Source: a virus. From it: 64,000 nucleotides of DNA. The first letter of the stretch is position 1, and each line of letters begins with the position of its first letter. The position numbers and the translations under genes were made by a program. The notes under the pieces are model-generated. The model ran no database searches. It saw nothing but the letters and a program-made list of their open reading frames with translations, and was not told where the DNA came from. The stretch is from IMG/VR virus record IMGVR_UViG_3300021963_000072, positions 1-64,000 of that record; one strand, 5' to 3'. Below, piece by piece: positions 5,555 through 14,552 of the stretch.

Positions 5555-5787
5555 TCCCACGGATCTTTGATGTCAATCTCCTGCTCTTCCGTCCATCCCT
5601 GTTCCTTTAGATCATTTTCAATACAGATGTAAGGAATTTCATCTTCTCCGCAGGGAATATTAATCCACTCAGAAAATTCTGCAGCAAGTGCTTTTGCATT
5701 GCGATGACGATCTGCATCATGAAGAAGTTGAATTTTTTTGATTGCCCATTCACGAACCTCAAGAACGGGTTCAGTCACAATTTCCAT
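5551..5787 (-). CDS. Unknown acidic small protein
   Basis: 78 aa from ATG at 5787 (MEIVTEPVLEVREW). The same frame is open up to 6003, but that stretch lies entirely inside the overlapping GIY-YIG gene and reads as low-complexity Thr/Ser, so the short start is preferred; it overlaps the nuclease gene by 17 bases. It contains a helix with HRNAKALAAEFSEWIN and two cysteines, and ends in an acidic tail (EEQEIDIKDPWD). No family is recognised. Confidence 0.55.
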   Translation of the reverse strand: MEIVTEPVLEVREWAIKKIQLLHDADRHRNAKALAAEFSEWINIPCGEDEIPYICIENDLKEQGWTEEQEIDIKDPWD

Positions 5788-6208
5788 AGTAATCTTTTCG
5801 GAAGTACCTTGAGAGGATGTTGCTATTGTAGTAGGCAGGTTCTCCGTTGTCAAGGGATTCGGTGAGGACTCCGTTGAGAAAAAGTTGTCTGGTCTCCTCA
5901 AAATTTGTTCTTCCTCTGGATCGGTGAAGAGAAAGTATAGATCGTTTAAAATTCTCTTTACCATACTTTTCAATATCCTCTTTAAGTTCTGGGCAAGATC
6001 CATAATACTTTTTCCAATCAGATTCTGATTTTACTTTTCTTTTTTTGCCCTTAGGTGTTCTAAAAGACCAAAAATATTTTCTACCAATGTATTTTTTATG
6101 ATTTGAAATATTTTCAATAAGATAAACAAAACCAAAATAATCTTGAATATTATCTGACTCAAAAATTTCTCCATTATAAATCCACGGATTAGTATAACTG
6201 CAACTCAT
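5771..6208 (-). CDS. GIY-YIG nuclease superfamily protein (Seg-like)
   Basis: 145 aa. GFVYLIENISNHKKYIGRKY at about residues 26-45 carries the GIY-YIG signature in the form F-V-Y...Y-I-G-R. It is followed by basic DNA-contact segments (TPKGKKRKVKSESDWKKYYG), a helix with KEDIEKYGKENFKRSILS that includes the Arg/Glu positions, and an ETRQLFLNGV segment matching the Glu metal-ligand region. It resembles T4 Seg-type enzymes without the extra DNA-binding domain. It could be a free-standing homing endonuclease or a domesticated derivative. It overlaps the next gene. Confidence 0.7.
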   Translation of the reverse strand: MSCSYTNPWIYNGEIFESDNIQDYFGFVYLIENISNHKKYIGRKYFWSFRTPKGKKRKVKSESDWKKYYGSCPELKEDIEKYGKENFKRSILSLHRSRGRTNFEETRQLFLNGVLTESLDNGEPAYYNSNILSRYFRKDYYGNCD

Positions 6209-6210
6209 TA

Positions 6211-7041
6211 TTATTGAAATTTATTTTTAATTTTAGAAATTATATATTTAGCAGAAGATTCTGGACTCAAATAGTTTTTATAATATTCAATTCCTTCAGT
6301 TTGTTTTATGTCCATATTACTTTGAAGAATATTTTGAATATATTCATCAGTAACCTGATTCCAATTATTAACAAAGTAAGCTGGAGAATTTTTATAATAC
6401 CAAACGTCTATGTTTTCAGATGTAATTACTACACATCCAGAAGCAAATGCTTCTGCATATCTAAATGTTTCTTTACTCAATCCATTAGGAACTAAACATA
6501 TTTTCGTATCTGAGAGTGTTTTTACATAATTATCAATACCCATTCCAGCTCTAAATTTATTGTTAAAATTAATATGATAATTTCCACGTAAATTATTAGT
6601 TACATAATGATAAAAACTTTCTCTGTGTCCAATTTGCCCAGAAAAGAAAACATCTATTGATCTTTCGGATATTTTTTTACTATTATTAAATTCAACTATA
6701 GATTTCCCACTAGAATTATAACCCAAACTAAAATTAAATACTTTAGAATTATCAGATTTATTATAGTGATAATTTCTAAAGATCATATCAAAATTTTCAT
6801 ATAATTTATCATTATAATATTCCTCATTTCCAACATGAATTGCAATTTTTTTAATATTTTTTGCCTTCACTTCTTTAAGTTTAAGCAAAAATTCTTCCAT
6901 CAAATTTATATCCAAATCTAAATCTGGATGAATGAAGAAAAGATAATAACTATCATCCAATTCATTTTTTAAATGTTCCGTAATAATGTTTGTATGCGAT
7001 ATTTCACAATAATGTGATGGGAGCGAATTTTTAACTAACAT
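6211..7041 (-). CDS. Putative glycosyltransferase (exostosin-like)
   Basis: 276 aa. The N-terminal half is an alpha/beta region; the C-terminal half has the GT-B donor-binding pattern DVFFSGQIGHRESFY, then KICLVPNGLSKETFRYAEAF followed by ASGCVVIT, the conserved F-R-x-x-E-A...G-C-x-P/V segment of exostosin-like and group 1 transferases, where the Glu contacts the sugar nucleotide. Likely role: modification of a virion glycan or of host surface polysaccharide; the acceptor is unknown. Very AT-rich compared with its neighbours, with no Shine-Dalgarno sequence visible, which suggests recent acquisition. Confidence 0.65.
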   Translation of the reverse strand: MLVKNSLPSHYCEISHTNIITEHLKNELDDSYYLFFIHPDLDLDINLMEEFLLKLKEVKAKNIKKIAIHVGNEEYYNDKLYENFDMIFRNYHYNKSDNSKVFNFSLGYNSSGKSIVEFNNSKKISERSIDVFFSGQIGHRESFYHYVTNNLRGNYHINFNNKFRAGMGIDNYVKTLSDTKICLVPNGLSKETFRYAEAFASGCVVITSENIDVWYYKNSPAYFVNNWNQVTDEYIQNILQSNMDIKQTEGIEYYKNYLSPESSAKYIISKIKNKFQ

Positions 7042-7083
7042 AAAATTTCAATATAAATTTGCAAAATATTTTCCGTTAATTCA

Positions 7084-7239
7084 TCAGTACAATTGCAACT
7101 CATTTACATAGTCCATTGCTTTGTTCAGATATTTATGGGCAAGTTCTTTCTCTTGCCATGTCTTATGTTCAGAATCTAATTGATGCTTAAGATTATTCAA
7201 CCTTGCCTTTAATTCAAAGATGTCGTTATAGTGAACCAT
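7084..7239 (-). CDS. Small helical protein, 51 aa
   Basis: From ATG at 7239 (MVHYNDIFELK); an ATG 10 codons upstream would place hydrophobic residues in front and lies next to the terminator at 7268-7296, so the inner start is preferred. The whole chain is amphipathic helix (ELKARLNNLKHQLDSEHKTW), compatible with a short coiled coil. Unknown function. First gene after a terminator; I see only a weak promoter (TATAGT without a good -35). Confidence 0.5.
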   Translation of the reverse strand: MVHYNDIFELKARLNNLKHQLDSEHKTWQEKELAHKYLNKAMDYVNELQLY

Positions 7240-7267
7240 ATAAAAAAATACTCTACTATAGTTATAC

Positions 7268-7296
7268 AAAAAAAAGAGGGTCTGTGAAGACCCTCT
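7268..7296 (-). terminator. Intrinsic terminator of the 446-aa virion gene
   Basis: Perfect 9-bp stem AGAGGGTCT/AGACCCTCT with a 4-base loop and eight T on the minus strand. Confidence 0.9.
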
Positions 7297-7319
7297 AGTA
7301 AGCAGTTTTGGAAGTGGTT

Positions 7320-8660
7320 TCAGTTATTGGAATAATACTTATCTGGATTTTCCTGTTTAGATGATGATTTTTCTTTATTATACTTCCCTACAACATTTCT
7401 AATAGTTTGCCTATCTCCAAGTTCCTTTGCCCTTTTTGACCTTTCTTCTTTACTTCTTCTTGGTGGCATAGATTCCTCAACAATACTCTCTCTCCACTCT
7501 TCACTCATGTTTGCCATAATAACTAAAGCATCTTCATTCGTATCTGCATACCCTTCAGCAACCAGATACTCAAGAATATAATCAAACAGATCATCTCTCT
7601 CTTCTACTTGCTCAGAAAGGATTTCTTCTGCAAGCAATTCAAAATTTTCTGCAATTTCACCGACTTCATAATCAGTCAATCCTTCCATGATCTCATATGC
7701 TTCCTCATAAGTTTCTGCAAGACCCTTATCAATAATATCCTCAAGCATCAATTCAGCAATTACATCATAAGCCTCACCAAATCCTCTTGCAGCATTTCTA
7801 AATGCTCTCTGAGATTTATTCATTGGCTTTCCAGCCTTTGTGGATCCACCACTTTTACCTGCTGCTGGAAGTGCAGTTCCCTTAGATCCTTCACGACCGA
7901 TTGAACCACTTTTAGAGGATACGCCACCAGAAGATGCTGCTTCTTTGCGTCCTGCTCCAGCACCTCTATATGCGGTGCTTCTTGCTGATTTAATTGCTTC
8001 CTTTGCGGCAGCCTTTACACTCTTACCAACAACTTCTTTACGACCAGAACCTTCACCTCTATATGGTTTTGGTTCTCTTTTTGGTTCTTCTCTTTCTGGT
8101 GCTGCTGCTTTTGGATGTGCCTTTTTGGGTTCAACCTTGGATGCTGCTTTTGAAGCAAGTTCGGATCCCTTACGAAGACCCTTGGCAAGTGCAGATCTAC
8201 CTCTATTAAACAGTTCCTTACCCTTTGAAAGGATTCCCTTAATTGCTTTTTTGGCAGCAGCTTTAACTGCGGGTGCCTTTTCTCTTACCTTTGAAACTAC
8301 TACTTTACCTGCTTTTTTAGCAGCAGCTTTAATTTCTGGTGCCTTTTCTTTTGCTTTTGCAACTGCTGCTTTACCAATTCTTTTTGCAGCACCCTTTACT
8401 CTTTCAATTCTTTCTGCCTTTCTCTTTGCCTCGGGATCTTCAGTATCATGCCCAAAAGTTACCTTTGCTTCTTCAATATACTCGACACACTCATCAATAT
8501 CAAATGACCCCTCAAGAATAACTTCTTCTACGATCTCATCAAGTTCATTATCGCTAAATTCGTCAAGAACTTGATAATTTTCTTCTGCATGAAGCATTTC
8601 TTCTCTAAGTTCTTCATTATATACAGCAGAGTATGCTTCAATAAGTTCCTTATAATCCAT
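7320..8660 (-). CDS. Lysine/alanine-rich virion-type protein
   Basis: 446 aa with three zones. Residues 1-65 are acidic and helical. Residues 75-280 are Lys/Ala-rich like histone H1 and contain a tandem repeat (KEKAPEIKAAAKKAGK then REKAPAVKAAAKKAIK) and two copies of YRG-x-G-x-GRKE. Residues 290-415 are acidic helical repeats (TYEEAYEIMEGLTDYEVGEI, VAEGYADTNEDALVIM). The last zone resembles part of the 923-aa protein at 16280. The composition suits a DNA-neutralising or scaffold-packaged head protein. It has its own late promoter and terminator, as expected for a structural gene. Exact location in the virion is unknown. Confidence 0.65.
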   Translation of the reverse strand: MDYKELIEAYSAVYNEELREEMLHAEENYQVLDEFSDNELDEIVEEVILEGSFDIDECVEYIEEAKVTFGHDTEDPEAKRKAERIERVKGAAKRIGKAAVAKAKEKAPEIKAAAKKAGKVVVSKVREKAPAVKAAAKKAIKGILSKGKELFNRGRSALAKGLRKGSELASKAASKVEPKKAHPKAAAPEREEPKREPKPYRGEGSGRKEVVGKSVKAAAKEAIKSARSTAYRGAGAGRKEAASSGGVSSKSGSIGREGSKGTALPAAGKSGGSTKAGKPMNKSQRAFRNAARGFGEAYDVIAELMLEDIIDKGLAETYEEAYEIMEGLTDYEVGEIAENFELLAEEILSEQVEERDDLFDYILEYLVAEGYADTNEDALVIMANMSEEWRESIVEESMPPRRSKEERSKRAKELGDRQTIRNVVGKYNKEKSSSKQENPDKYYSNN

Positions 8661-8683
8661 ATTCGTATTAAAGAATTTATAGG

Positions 8684-8691
8684 TATTTATA
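8684..8691 (-). promoter_or_regulatory. T4-type late promoter
   Basis: Exact TATAAATA on the minus strand, 24 bases before the start codon of the 446-aa virion protein. Its first base is also the last base of the preceding terminator T-run. Confidence 0.75.
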
Positions 8692-8712
8692 AAAAAGGGG
8701 AGTTACCTCCCC
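8691..8712 (-). terminator. Intrinsic terminator of the primase-nrdA-nrdB unit
   Basis: GGGGAG-GTAA-CTCCCC with GNRA-type loop followed by six T on the minus strand, eight bases after the methyltransferase stop codon. Confidence 0.85.
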
Positions 8713-8720
8713 ACAAGTCA

Positions 8721-9389
8721 TTAAAAATTAGATCGAGTAAACACTATAATCTTATCGTTATTATATTTACCTAATGAAGATTGATTATGATATAAGTCAA
8801 TAAAGAGCATTTCGTCAAAATATACATCATGCCCATATTGTTTTACTTCATATACATACCTTTCTTCATCAAAATCTCTATTAATATCTTCAATAATTAA
8901 AAAAGCTCCTGGATTCAAATAATCAATGGAGTTTCTAATAAGTCGTATTTGATCCCAAAATAAATGACTGGCATCATCTATCAATACATCAAATTTACAT
9001 TTACATTTTAAAAATGATTCTTTAATAGATTCTTCATATGAAGTATGCATATAATTATAAATTACATTTCGTAATTTATCTTTTTTTGCATTTTTTAAAT
9101 GTTCTTCACTTCCATCCCAAGCGTATATTTTAGCTTTTATAAAATACTCCCTCCACATCTTTATGGATGCATTACATAAAATTCCAATCTCACCAAAATT
9201 TATTTTACTATACTTGAGATTTGAAAATAAAGTCGAATAAAATGGCGTATATGAATGCCTATAAACAGAATCATAGTACTCACAACTAGTATCATTATAT
9301 GGCGTTTTATCTGTGCCATATTTAGATCCTATTTCACAAAGATCTGTTTTACTATCAAATAAATTTACTGATAAATGACTTACGTTCAT
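8721..9389 (-). CDS. Class I SAM-dependent methyltransferase
   Basis: 222 aa. GSKYGTDKTPYNDT near residues 22-35, HSYTPFYSTLF, then INFGEIGI as the motif I strand-loop and IYAWDGSEEHL as the acidic end of strand 2, followed by FDVLIDDASHLFWDQ and PGAFLIIEDI. This order matches the CmcI/macrocin O-methyltransferase-like group acting on sugars and small molecules. It overlaps the nrdB stop by four bases, so it ends the early primase-nrdA-nrdB transcript although it has no obvious link to nucleotide metabolism. Target unknown. Confidence 0.7.
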   Translation of the reverse strand: MNVSHLSVNLFDSKTDLCEIGSKYGTDKTPYNDTSCEYYDSVYRHSYTPFYSTLFSNLKYSKINFGEIGILCNASIKMWREYFIKAKIYAWDGSEEHLKNAKKDKLRNVIYNYMHTSYEESIKESFLKCKCKFDVLIDDASHLFWDQIRLIRNSIDYLNPGAFLIIEDINRDFDEERYVYEVKQYGHDVYFDEMLFIDLYHNQSSLGKYNNDKIIVFTRSNF

Positions 9390-10564
9390 AGTTTAAATCC
9401 AGCAAGAGAATCTTTTTTGAAATCTTGCTTAATTCCACCAACCACATAAGATTCAACTTCTGTTTCCTGAGGAGCAACCTGAAGACCTTTGGAAGAAATC
9501 CAATGTTGCGTCCAAGGTAGAGGATTATTATTTGCAGCAATATCATAAACTGGTTTAAGACCTATTGCCTTTATCCTACGATTAGCAATCCATTCCACAT
9601 ACTGCTGAAGAAGTTTATCATTAAGTCCAATCATACTACCATCTTTGAACAGATAATCTGCCCATTTCTTTTCTTCATTTACAGCACGATCAAACATTGC
9701 ATAAACCCATTCTTCCTCTTCTTTAGCAATCTGACGCATTTCTGGATCATCACCTTCTCTCCACTTATTCAAAATATTTTGAGTGATCGCAAGATGTTGA
9801 TTTTCGTCTCTTGCAATCAAGGAAATAATCTTGGCAGATCCTTCCATAAGTTTCAGTTCACCAAAAGCAAAGGAGCAAGCAAAAGAAACATAGAAACGAA
9901 TACCTTCAAGGATATTCACGTTTGCAACTGCTCGATATAACTTTCTTTTCAATTCTTTTCTATCAAACTTTCCAGCAACGTGACCTTCTCTTGCAAGTTC
10001 CCACATTGATCCAGCATCATACTGATGAGCATGGTTAATAAAATCATCATAAGATTCGGTAACGCTCTTAGCACGTTCCAGAATACGTTGATCAGTAATA
10101 ATCTTATCAAACACCTCAGAGGGATCTGAATAGATGTTCTTAATGATGTATGTGTATGAACGTGAGTGAATCATTTCCATAAATCCCCACACTTCCATAC
10201 ATGCTTCCAATTCAGGAAGAGAGCAATAAGGAATAAATGCCATTCCAGGACCACGACCCTGAACAGAATCAAGCATAATCTGATACTTCAGATTAGAAGT
10301 ATAGATGTGTTTCTGCTCAGAACGAAGGGTTTGGTAATCTCCACGATCCTTCTGGAGAGACACTTCTTCAGGTCTCCAGAAGTATCCAAGTTGTTGAGTA
10401 GTTAGTTTATCAAAGATGGGATATTTGTATGAATCATATCTCTGAATTCCAAGTGGTTGACCAAAGAACATGGGTTGTTTTTTGGTATCAACTTGTTCAG
10501 TATTAAAAACAGTTGCTCCTCTAATTGAGGTCTCATTTTCAGAAACTTTGAAATCGTACTGCAT
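9386..10564 (-). CDS. nrdB: Ribonucleotide reductase class Ia small subunit NrdB
   Basis: 392 aa (T4 NrdB is 388). All diiron ligands and the radical tyrosine can be placed by alignment to the E. coli enzyme: Asp in IMLDSVQGR, Glu and His in EMIHSRSYTYI with the radical Tyr in HSRSY, Glu in NILEGIRFY, Glu and His in ARDENQH. With NrdA it reduces NDPs to dNDPs for phage replication. Start at 10564 chosen because GAGG lies eight bases upstream; two in-frame ATGs further up overlap the nrdA end and lack such a site. No intron or intein interrupts the gene. Glutaredoxin at 26-277 is the likely reductant. Confidence 0.97.
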   Translation of the reverse strand: MQYDFKVSENETSIRGATVFNTEQVDTKKQPMFFGQPLGIQRYDSYKYPIFDKLTTQQLGYFWRPEEVSLQKDRGDYQTLRSEQKHIYTSNLKYQIMLDSVQGRGPGMAFIPYCSLPELEACMEVWGFMEMIHSRSYTYIIKNIYSDPSEVFDKIITDQRILERAKSVTESYDDFINHAHQYDAGSMWELAREGHVAGKFDRKELKRKLYRAVANVNILEGIRFYVSFACSFAFGELKLMEGSAKIISLIARDENQHLAITQNILNKWREGDDPEMRQIAKEEEEWVYAMFDRAVNEEKKWADYLFKDGSMIGLNDKLLQQYVEWIANRRIKAIGLKPVYDIAANNNPLPWTQHWISSKGLQVAPQETEVESYVVGGIKQDFKKDSLAGFKL

Positions 10565-10602
10565 TTCCTTTTCCTCGTTTGTTAGAATTTGATTTAACAT
10601 AA

Positions 10603-12897
10603 TTAGATTTTGCAACTTTCACAATCTTCTTCAATAGAAAGAAGTTCATCAAGTAAAGATCCCAGTGTCTCTTGCTTTTCTTCTACTTCATCAGTTTTTA
10701 AATCATGAGTATTTTGATAATACGATGTTTTCCACCCATACTTATATGTTGTCAGGAAATCATTAACAATCACCGAAGTGGGAACTTCATTGTCATCATA
10801 ATTTTCTGGGTTGTATGACCAGTTACCTGAAATTGCTTGGTCAAAATATTTTTGCATCATAGCAACAACATTAATATAACCACGATTGGAATCCATCTCC
10901 CAGAGAAGAGTGTAATTGTTTTTAAGGCTTCCATATTGAGGGACAATCTGCTTAAGTGGACCCTTCTTCGATTTTTTAACGGACAAGTAATCCCGTGGAG
11001 GTTCGATTCCGTTTGTGGCATTTGACACAACGGAACTGCTCTCCGATGGCATCTGTGCGGACAGTGTTGAGTGCCTGAGACCGTGAGCCAAGATGGATGC
11101 TCTAAGATTTTCCCAATCATGTTGTAATGCGAGTGAAGAGATTTCGTCTACGTCTGTCTTATAGGTATCAATTGGAAGGATTCCATCCGAATACTTGGTG
11201 CGACCAAAGTATTCGCAGTGACCTTTTTCTTTTGCGAGTTGATTGGATGCTTTCAAAAGATAATACTGGAATGATTCAGACAGTCCGTTTACGGCATCCC
11301 ATGCCTCCTGTGAGTCGTATTTAAACCCAAGCTTCGCAAGGTAATGAGCAAGACCAATAAAACCGATTCCAAGGGATCTCCGTGCCTTTGTGGCAATTTC
11401 AGCAACCTTAACTGGATACTGCTGATAATCAATCAATTCCTCAAGACCACGAACTGAAAGTTCACAAAGTTCTTCAAGTTCTTCATCCGACTTTACTTTA
11501 CCAACATTAATTGCAGAGAGAATACAAAGTGCAATTTCACCACTCGTATCATCAATATGTTGAATTGGATGCGTTGGAAGAGTGATTTCTTGGCACAGAT
11601 TACTCATCTCAATTTTATCCTTGAAGGACGAATGAGTATTACAGTGGTCAATATTCATAATGTAGATACGACCCGTTTCAGCACGTTCTTTGAGGAGGCT
11701 AAGAATAAGTTCCTGTGCCTTAATACTTTTCGACGGAATGGACGAATTGTTCTCATATTGAACGTATAAATCGTCAAATGCGTCTGTTCCGAAAGAATCA
11801 TATAGTCCAGGTACATCATGTGGGGAGAAAAGTGTGATCTCACCGTCCTGAATAAATCTTTCGTAGAAGAGTTTACTGATTTGAATGCTGTAGTCAAGTT
11901 TACGAACACGATTATCCTCCGTACCCTTATTATTCTTAAGAACCAGAATGTCTTCTATTTCTTGGTGCCAGATTGGGAAGTGGACAGTCGCTGATCCACC
12001 TCGGATGCCATTTTGAGTGCAGCATCGGACAGTTGCTTCAAACTTTTTGAGGAAAGGGACAACACCAGTGTGTTGAACTTCTCCACCTCGGATCTTACTG
12101 TTGATGCCCCTGATTCGACCTGCGTTGATACCAATTCCTGCTCTTTGAGCAACATACCTGCCAATTGCCATATCAGAGCTGAAGATGCTGTCAAGGGTGT
12201 CATCAACATCAACAAGAACGCAACTCGCAAATTGTCGAAGTGGGGTTCTAACACCCGCCATGATTGGTGTAGGAATGTTGATTTTGTGCTTTGAGATTGC
12301 GTCATAGTACCTCTTAACGTATGACATACGGGTTTCCTTTGGATACTCTGCAAAGATAGTCAGAGCAATCATGATATACATGAACTGAGGAGTTTCATAT
12401 ACTCCACCACCACTTCTATCCTGAACCAAATATTTATCAACTACTTGACGAAGACCTGCATAAGTGAATAAGAAGTCACGATCATGATCAATGTAGTTAT
12501 TTGCTTTCTGAATTTCTTCCTTTGAATATTTGGTAAAAATATCTGCATCATATACTTCAGAACTCACACAATTGTAAATATGTGTCTCAAGATCAGGAAG
12601 TTCATTCATTCTTCCATAAATCTGCTTGCGAACAGAAAACAGAAGAAGACGAGCGGCAACATATTGATAGTTTGGATGGTCCAAATCAATCAAATCACTT
12701 GCACTACGAATTAGAATTTCTTGAATTTCTTGAGTAGAAATTCCGTCATAAAATTGAATCCCAGAAGTCATTTCCACTTGACTTGCAGAAACTCCAGAAA
12801 GATTTTTACATGCCTCATTCACCATCAAATGCATTTTGTCCAGATCAAGAGATTCAATTAGTCCACTTCTCTTGACGACTTTGGTTCCGTTGCTCAT
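10603..12897 (-). CDS. nrdA: Ribonucleotide reductase class Ia large subunit NrdA
   Basis: 764 aa. N-terminal ATP-cone region (VVKRSGLIESLDLDKMH), then the catalytic barrel: FASCVLVDVDDT holds the first redox cysteine, SNLCQEITLP the thiyl-radical Cys with its Asn and Glu partners, and ALCILSAINVG the second redox cysteine. The C-terminal CESC pair, four residues in from the end, is the flexible shuttle to glutaredoxin. Complete and uninterrupted, close to T4 length. The start overlaps the primase stop (ATGA), so it is translated from the early primase transcript. Confidence 0.97.
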   Translation of the reverse strand: MSNGTKVVKRSGLIESLDLDKMHLMVNEACKNLSGVSASQVEMTSGIQFYDGISTQEIQEILIRSASDLIDLDHPNYQYVAARLLLFSVRKQIYGRMNELPDLETHIYNCVSSEVYDADIFTKYSKEEIQKANNYIDHDRDFLFTYAGLRQVVDKYLVQDRSGGGVYETPQFMYIMIALTIFAEYPKETRMSYVKRYYDAISKHKINIPTPIMAGVRTPLRQFASCVLVDVDDTLDSIFSSDMAIGRYVAQRAGIGINAGRIRGINSKIRGGEVQHTGVVPFLKKFEATVRCCTQNGIRGGSATVHFPIWHQEIEDILVLKNNKGTEDNRVRKLDYSIQISKLFYERFIQDGEITLFSPHDVPGLYDSFGTDAFDDLYVQYENNSSIPSKSIKAQELILSLLKERAETGRIYIMNIDHCNTHSSFKDKIEMSNLCQEITLPTHPIQHIDDTSGEIALCILSAINVGKVKSDEELEELCELSVRGLEELIDYQQYPVKVAEIATKARRSLGIGFIGLAHYLAKLGFKYDSQEAWDAVNGLSESFQYYLLKASNQLAKEKGHCEYFGRTKYSDGILPIDTYKTDVDEISSLALQHDWENLRASILAHGLRHSTLSAQMPSESSSVVSNATNGIEPPRDYLSVKKSKKGPLKQIVPQYGSLKNNYTLLWEMDSNRGYINVVAMMQKYFDQAISGNWSYNPENYDDNEVPTSVIVNDFLTTYKYGWKTSYYQNTHDLKTDEVEEKQETLGSLLDELLSIEEDCESCKI

Positions 12898-13862
12898 ATT
12901 TTTTTCCAGTTGATAAACTTAAGTTTTGCTTCTAATCCTTGATAAGTACTACATTCTACCATATTCTGAACATTCAGTCCAGATAAAACCATATCATTAA
13001 TGTCCTTTTCTTCAACTCCAGTGTCCCATATCACTACCTTATCTCCCATGTCGATTGTTTTGGAGATTCTGTTGACGATTTCTCGATTGCGTGGTTCGTT
13101 ATCATAAATGTAAACAACACTGCTCCAACCAAACGAGCTAATATCAATATCGGCCCCACACATAGCAACAGAGTTTTTAATAAAGGTCGAGTCGAAAGGT
13201 CCTTCAGTAATGTAAATTGTTTCATCTGAATTTACTTCATCAAGTCCGTAAATTTTTGGTGCATCTTCGTCCAGCATAATGGTAATGTATTTTACCTGAC
13301 TTGGACCGATAGCTCTCCCCTGAAATCCAATTAATTTCTTTTTATAAAAAAGTGGTATGATAATTCTCTCCTCATCATAATTTGTATTATCAAAGGTTTG
13401 TTGAAGAGAATTAGTCCACTTTTTAAAATTGGGGGTGTAATAAAATTTATATGGGTTTAGATTTCTACTTTTTAGATATTCATTTGCCCTATCATTTTCA
13501 GATGCTTTTGGAAGATCTACAGTTTCACGAAACTCTGGCTTTTCAAATTCAAACTTAGGATCTTCTGTTTGAAAATTCTTCCCGCTTACTCCACTTTTAT
13601 ACTTTTCAAATACATATTGTTTATGAAGATTTGCATCAATATCCTTTAAAAAATTATTAAAGGACATATTAACTCCACAATTATGGCATTTGTAGTTTGT
13701 ATTATTTTTGATTTGGTAAAGGTATCCTCTTGCCTTATTTTTATTCTTCTGGGAATCTCCGCAAATAGGACAACGGAAGTTATAAAGATTACTCTTTACT
13801 CTTTTAAATTTTTGAAATTTAGATCCAAGAAAATTGATGTATTTGACATCAATAAAATCCAT
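12894..13862 (-). CDS. 61: DNA primase (gp61-like)
   Basis: 322 aa (T4 gp61 is 342). N-terminal zinc-binding domain with CPIC (residues 31-34) and CHNC further on, then a TOPRIM-type catalytic domain with IYITEGPFDST (catalytic Glu) and VVYIYDNEPRN (metal-binding Asp). It makes RNA primers for the lagging strand together with helicase gp41 at 22963-24348. First gene behind the consensus sigma-70 promoter at 13886-13914, with only about 17 bases of leader. Confidence 0.92.
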   Translation of the reverse strand: MDFIDVKYINFLGSKFQKFKRVKSNLYNFRCPICGDSQKNKNKARGYLYQIKNNTNYKCHNCGVNMSFNNFLKDIDANLHKQYVFEKYKSGVSGKNFQTEDPKFEFEKPEFRETVDLPKASENDRANEYLKSRNLNPYKFYYTPNFKKWTNSLQQTFDNTNYDEERIIIPLFYKKKLIGFQGRAIGPSQVKYITIMLDEDAPKIYGLDEVNSDETIYITEGPFDSTFIKNSVAMCGADIDISSFGWSSVVYIYDNEPRNREIVNRISKTIDMGDKVVIWDTGVEEKDINDMVLSGLNVQNMVECSTYQGLEAKLKFINWKKI

Positions 13863-13885
13863 AACGAAAGTCCATATCTCTGGAC

Positions 13886-13914
13886 ATTCTACACGACTGG
13901 ACGATCTCTGTCAA
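13886..13914 (-). promoter_or_regulatory. Sigma-70 type early promoter of primase-nrdA-nrdB
   Basis: Minus strand: -35 TTGACA (13909-13914, exact), 17-base spacer, -10 TAGAAT (13886-13891). The transcript would start near 13879 with a GTCC...GGAC hairpin before the primase ATG. The surrounding 13863-14072 gap holds nothing else I can support. Confidence 0.8.
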
Positions 13915-14072
13915 TCAACCCCTTTCGATGCAGCAGGATGAAATGATGGATGTCCACTTAACTACAGAATTAGTAAATTTTTGAAGATAATATGTCGATA
14001 CTTTAGTATTATCTTTTATCTTTAAATATTCTTTTTTCATCGGAACTGATGCCCGAAATTTAATAATATTTA

Positions 14073-14504
14073 TTATTTCTTCGTCTCTATTCTATAATTT
14101 GGTTGATTATCTGGCGTCAAAATATCTACAACCATACCAGATTGAGAAAATACAAAACTTATAATAATTACTGCTCCAGCAATTATCCAACGAAACTTAA
14201 TAAGGTCTTCTATTTTTAGTTCTAATTTTTGAATTCTTTCTACGACTGCCTTGTGATCATCCTTATTTTCAGTTTTTAATTCATCAAGTTGTTTGGCAAA
14301 ATTCTCATCATTCTTAATTGTCTGATCAATTCTTTCATCATGCTTACTAAGAATTGTAGCAATTTTATTATTTGCTTCAGATATTTTATCAACAGCTACT
14401 TCTAATTTATCCATCATTTGTCTAGATAAATCTTCGTAAATGTTGAACTTTGCTTCCAAAACATCTAATTTTGAAAGGTCTGACCTTCTTAATTGGAACG
14501 GCAT
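14073..14504 (-). CDS. Coiled-coil protein with C-terminal membrane anchor (XhlA-like pattern)
   Basis: 143 aa from ATG at 14504. Long amphipathic coiled coil (about residues 10-105, e.g. EVAVDKISEANNKIATILSK) followed by a basic residue pair and one hydrophobic segment (FRWIIAGAVIIISFVFSQSG), then a short tail. This architecture is that of haemolysin XhlA-type holin accessory proteins, though size and tail differ, so the role is tentative. A GTG at 14531 with AAAGGA upstream is an equally possible start. Late-promoter-like octamers AATAAATA (14554-14561) and TATAAATT (14518-14525) lie upstream. Confidence 0.6.
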   Translation of the reverse strand: MPFQLRRSDLSKLDVLEAKFNIYEDLSRQMMDKLEVAVDKISEANNKIATILSKHDERIDQTIKNDENFAKQLDELKTENKDDHKAVVERIQKLELKIEDLIKFRWIIAGAVIIISFVFSQSGMVVDILTPDNQPNYRIETKK

Positions 14505-14552
14505 CTTACATACTACCAATTTATACGTCACGTAGTCATCCTTTTGTATTAA

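Noticed and set aside
5788-6003. N-terminal extension of the 78-aa gene through the GIY-YIG gene
   Set aside because: The overlapping GIY-YIG frame carries recognisable motifs, while the extension reads as low-complexity Thr/Ser.
7840-8574. 244-aa open frame on the plus strand
   Set aside because: It is the mirror of the low-complexity Lys/Ala-rich region of the virion gene at 7320; composition is an artefact of codon bias and no promoter or ribosome site precedes it.
10837-12353. Several alternative frames of 60-130 aa inside nrdA
   Set aside because: All overlap the complete, motif-bearing nrdA gene in other frames.
9386-12897. Possible intron or intein in nrdA/nrdB, as in some T-even phages
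   Set aside because: Both genes are continuous, of expected length, with all active-site segments in one frame.
13915-14040. 41-aa minus-strand frame upstream of primase (MKKEYLKIKDNT...)
   Set aside because: No ribosome site, and its stop codon abuts the -35 of the primase promoter; composition gives no support. Possible but not supported enough to annotate.
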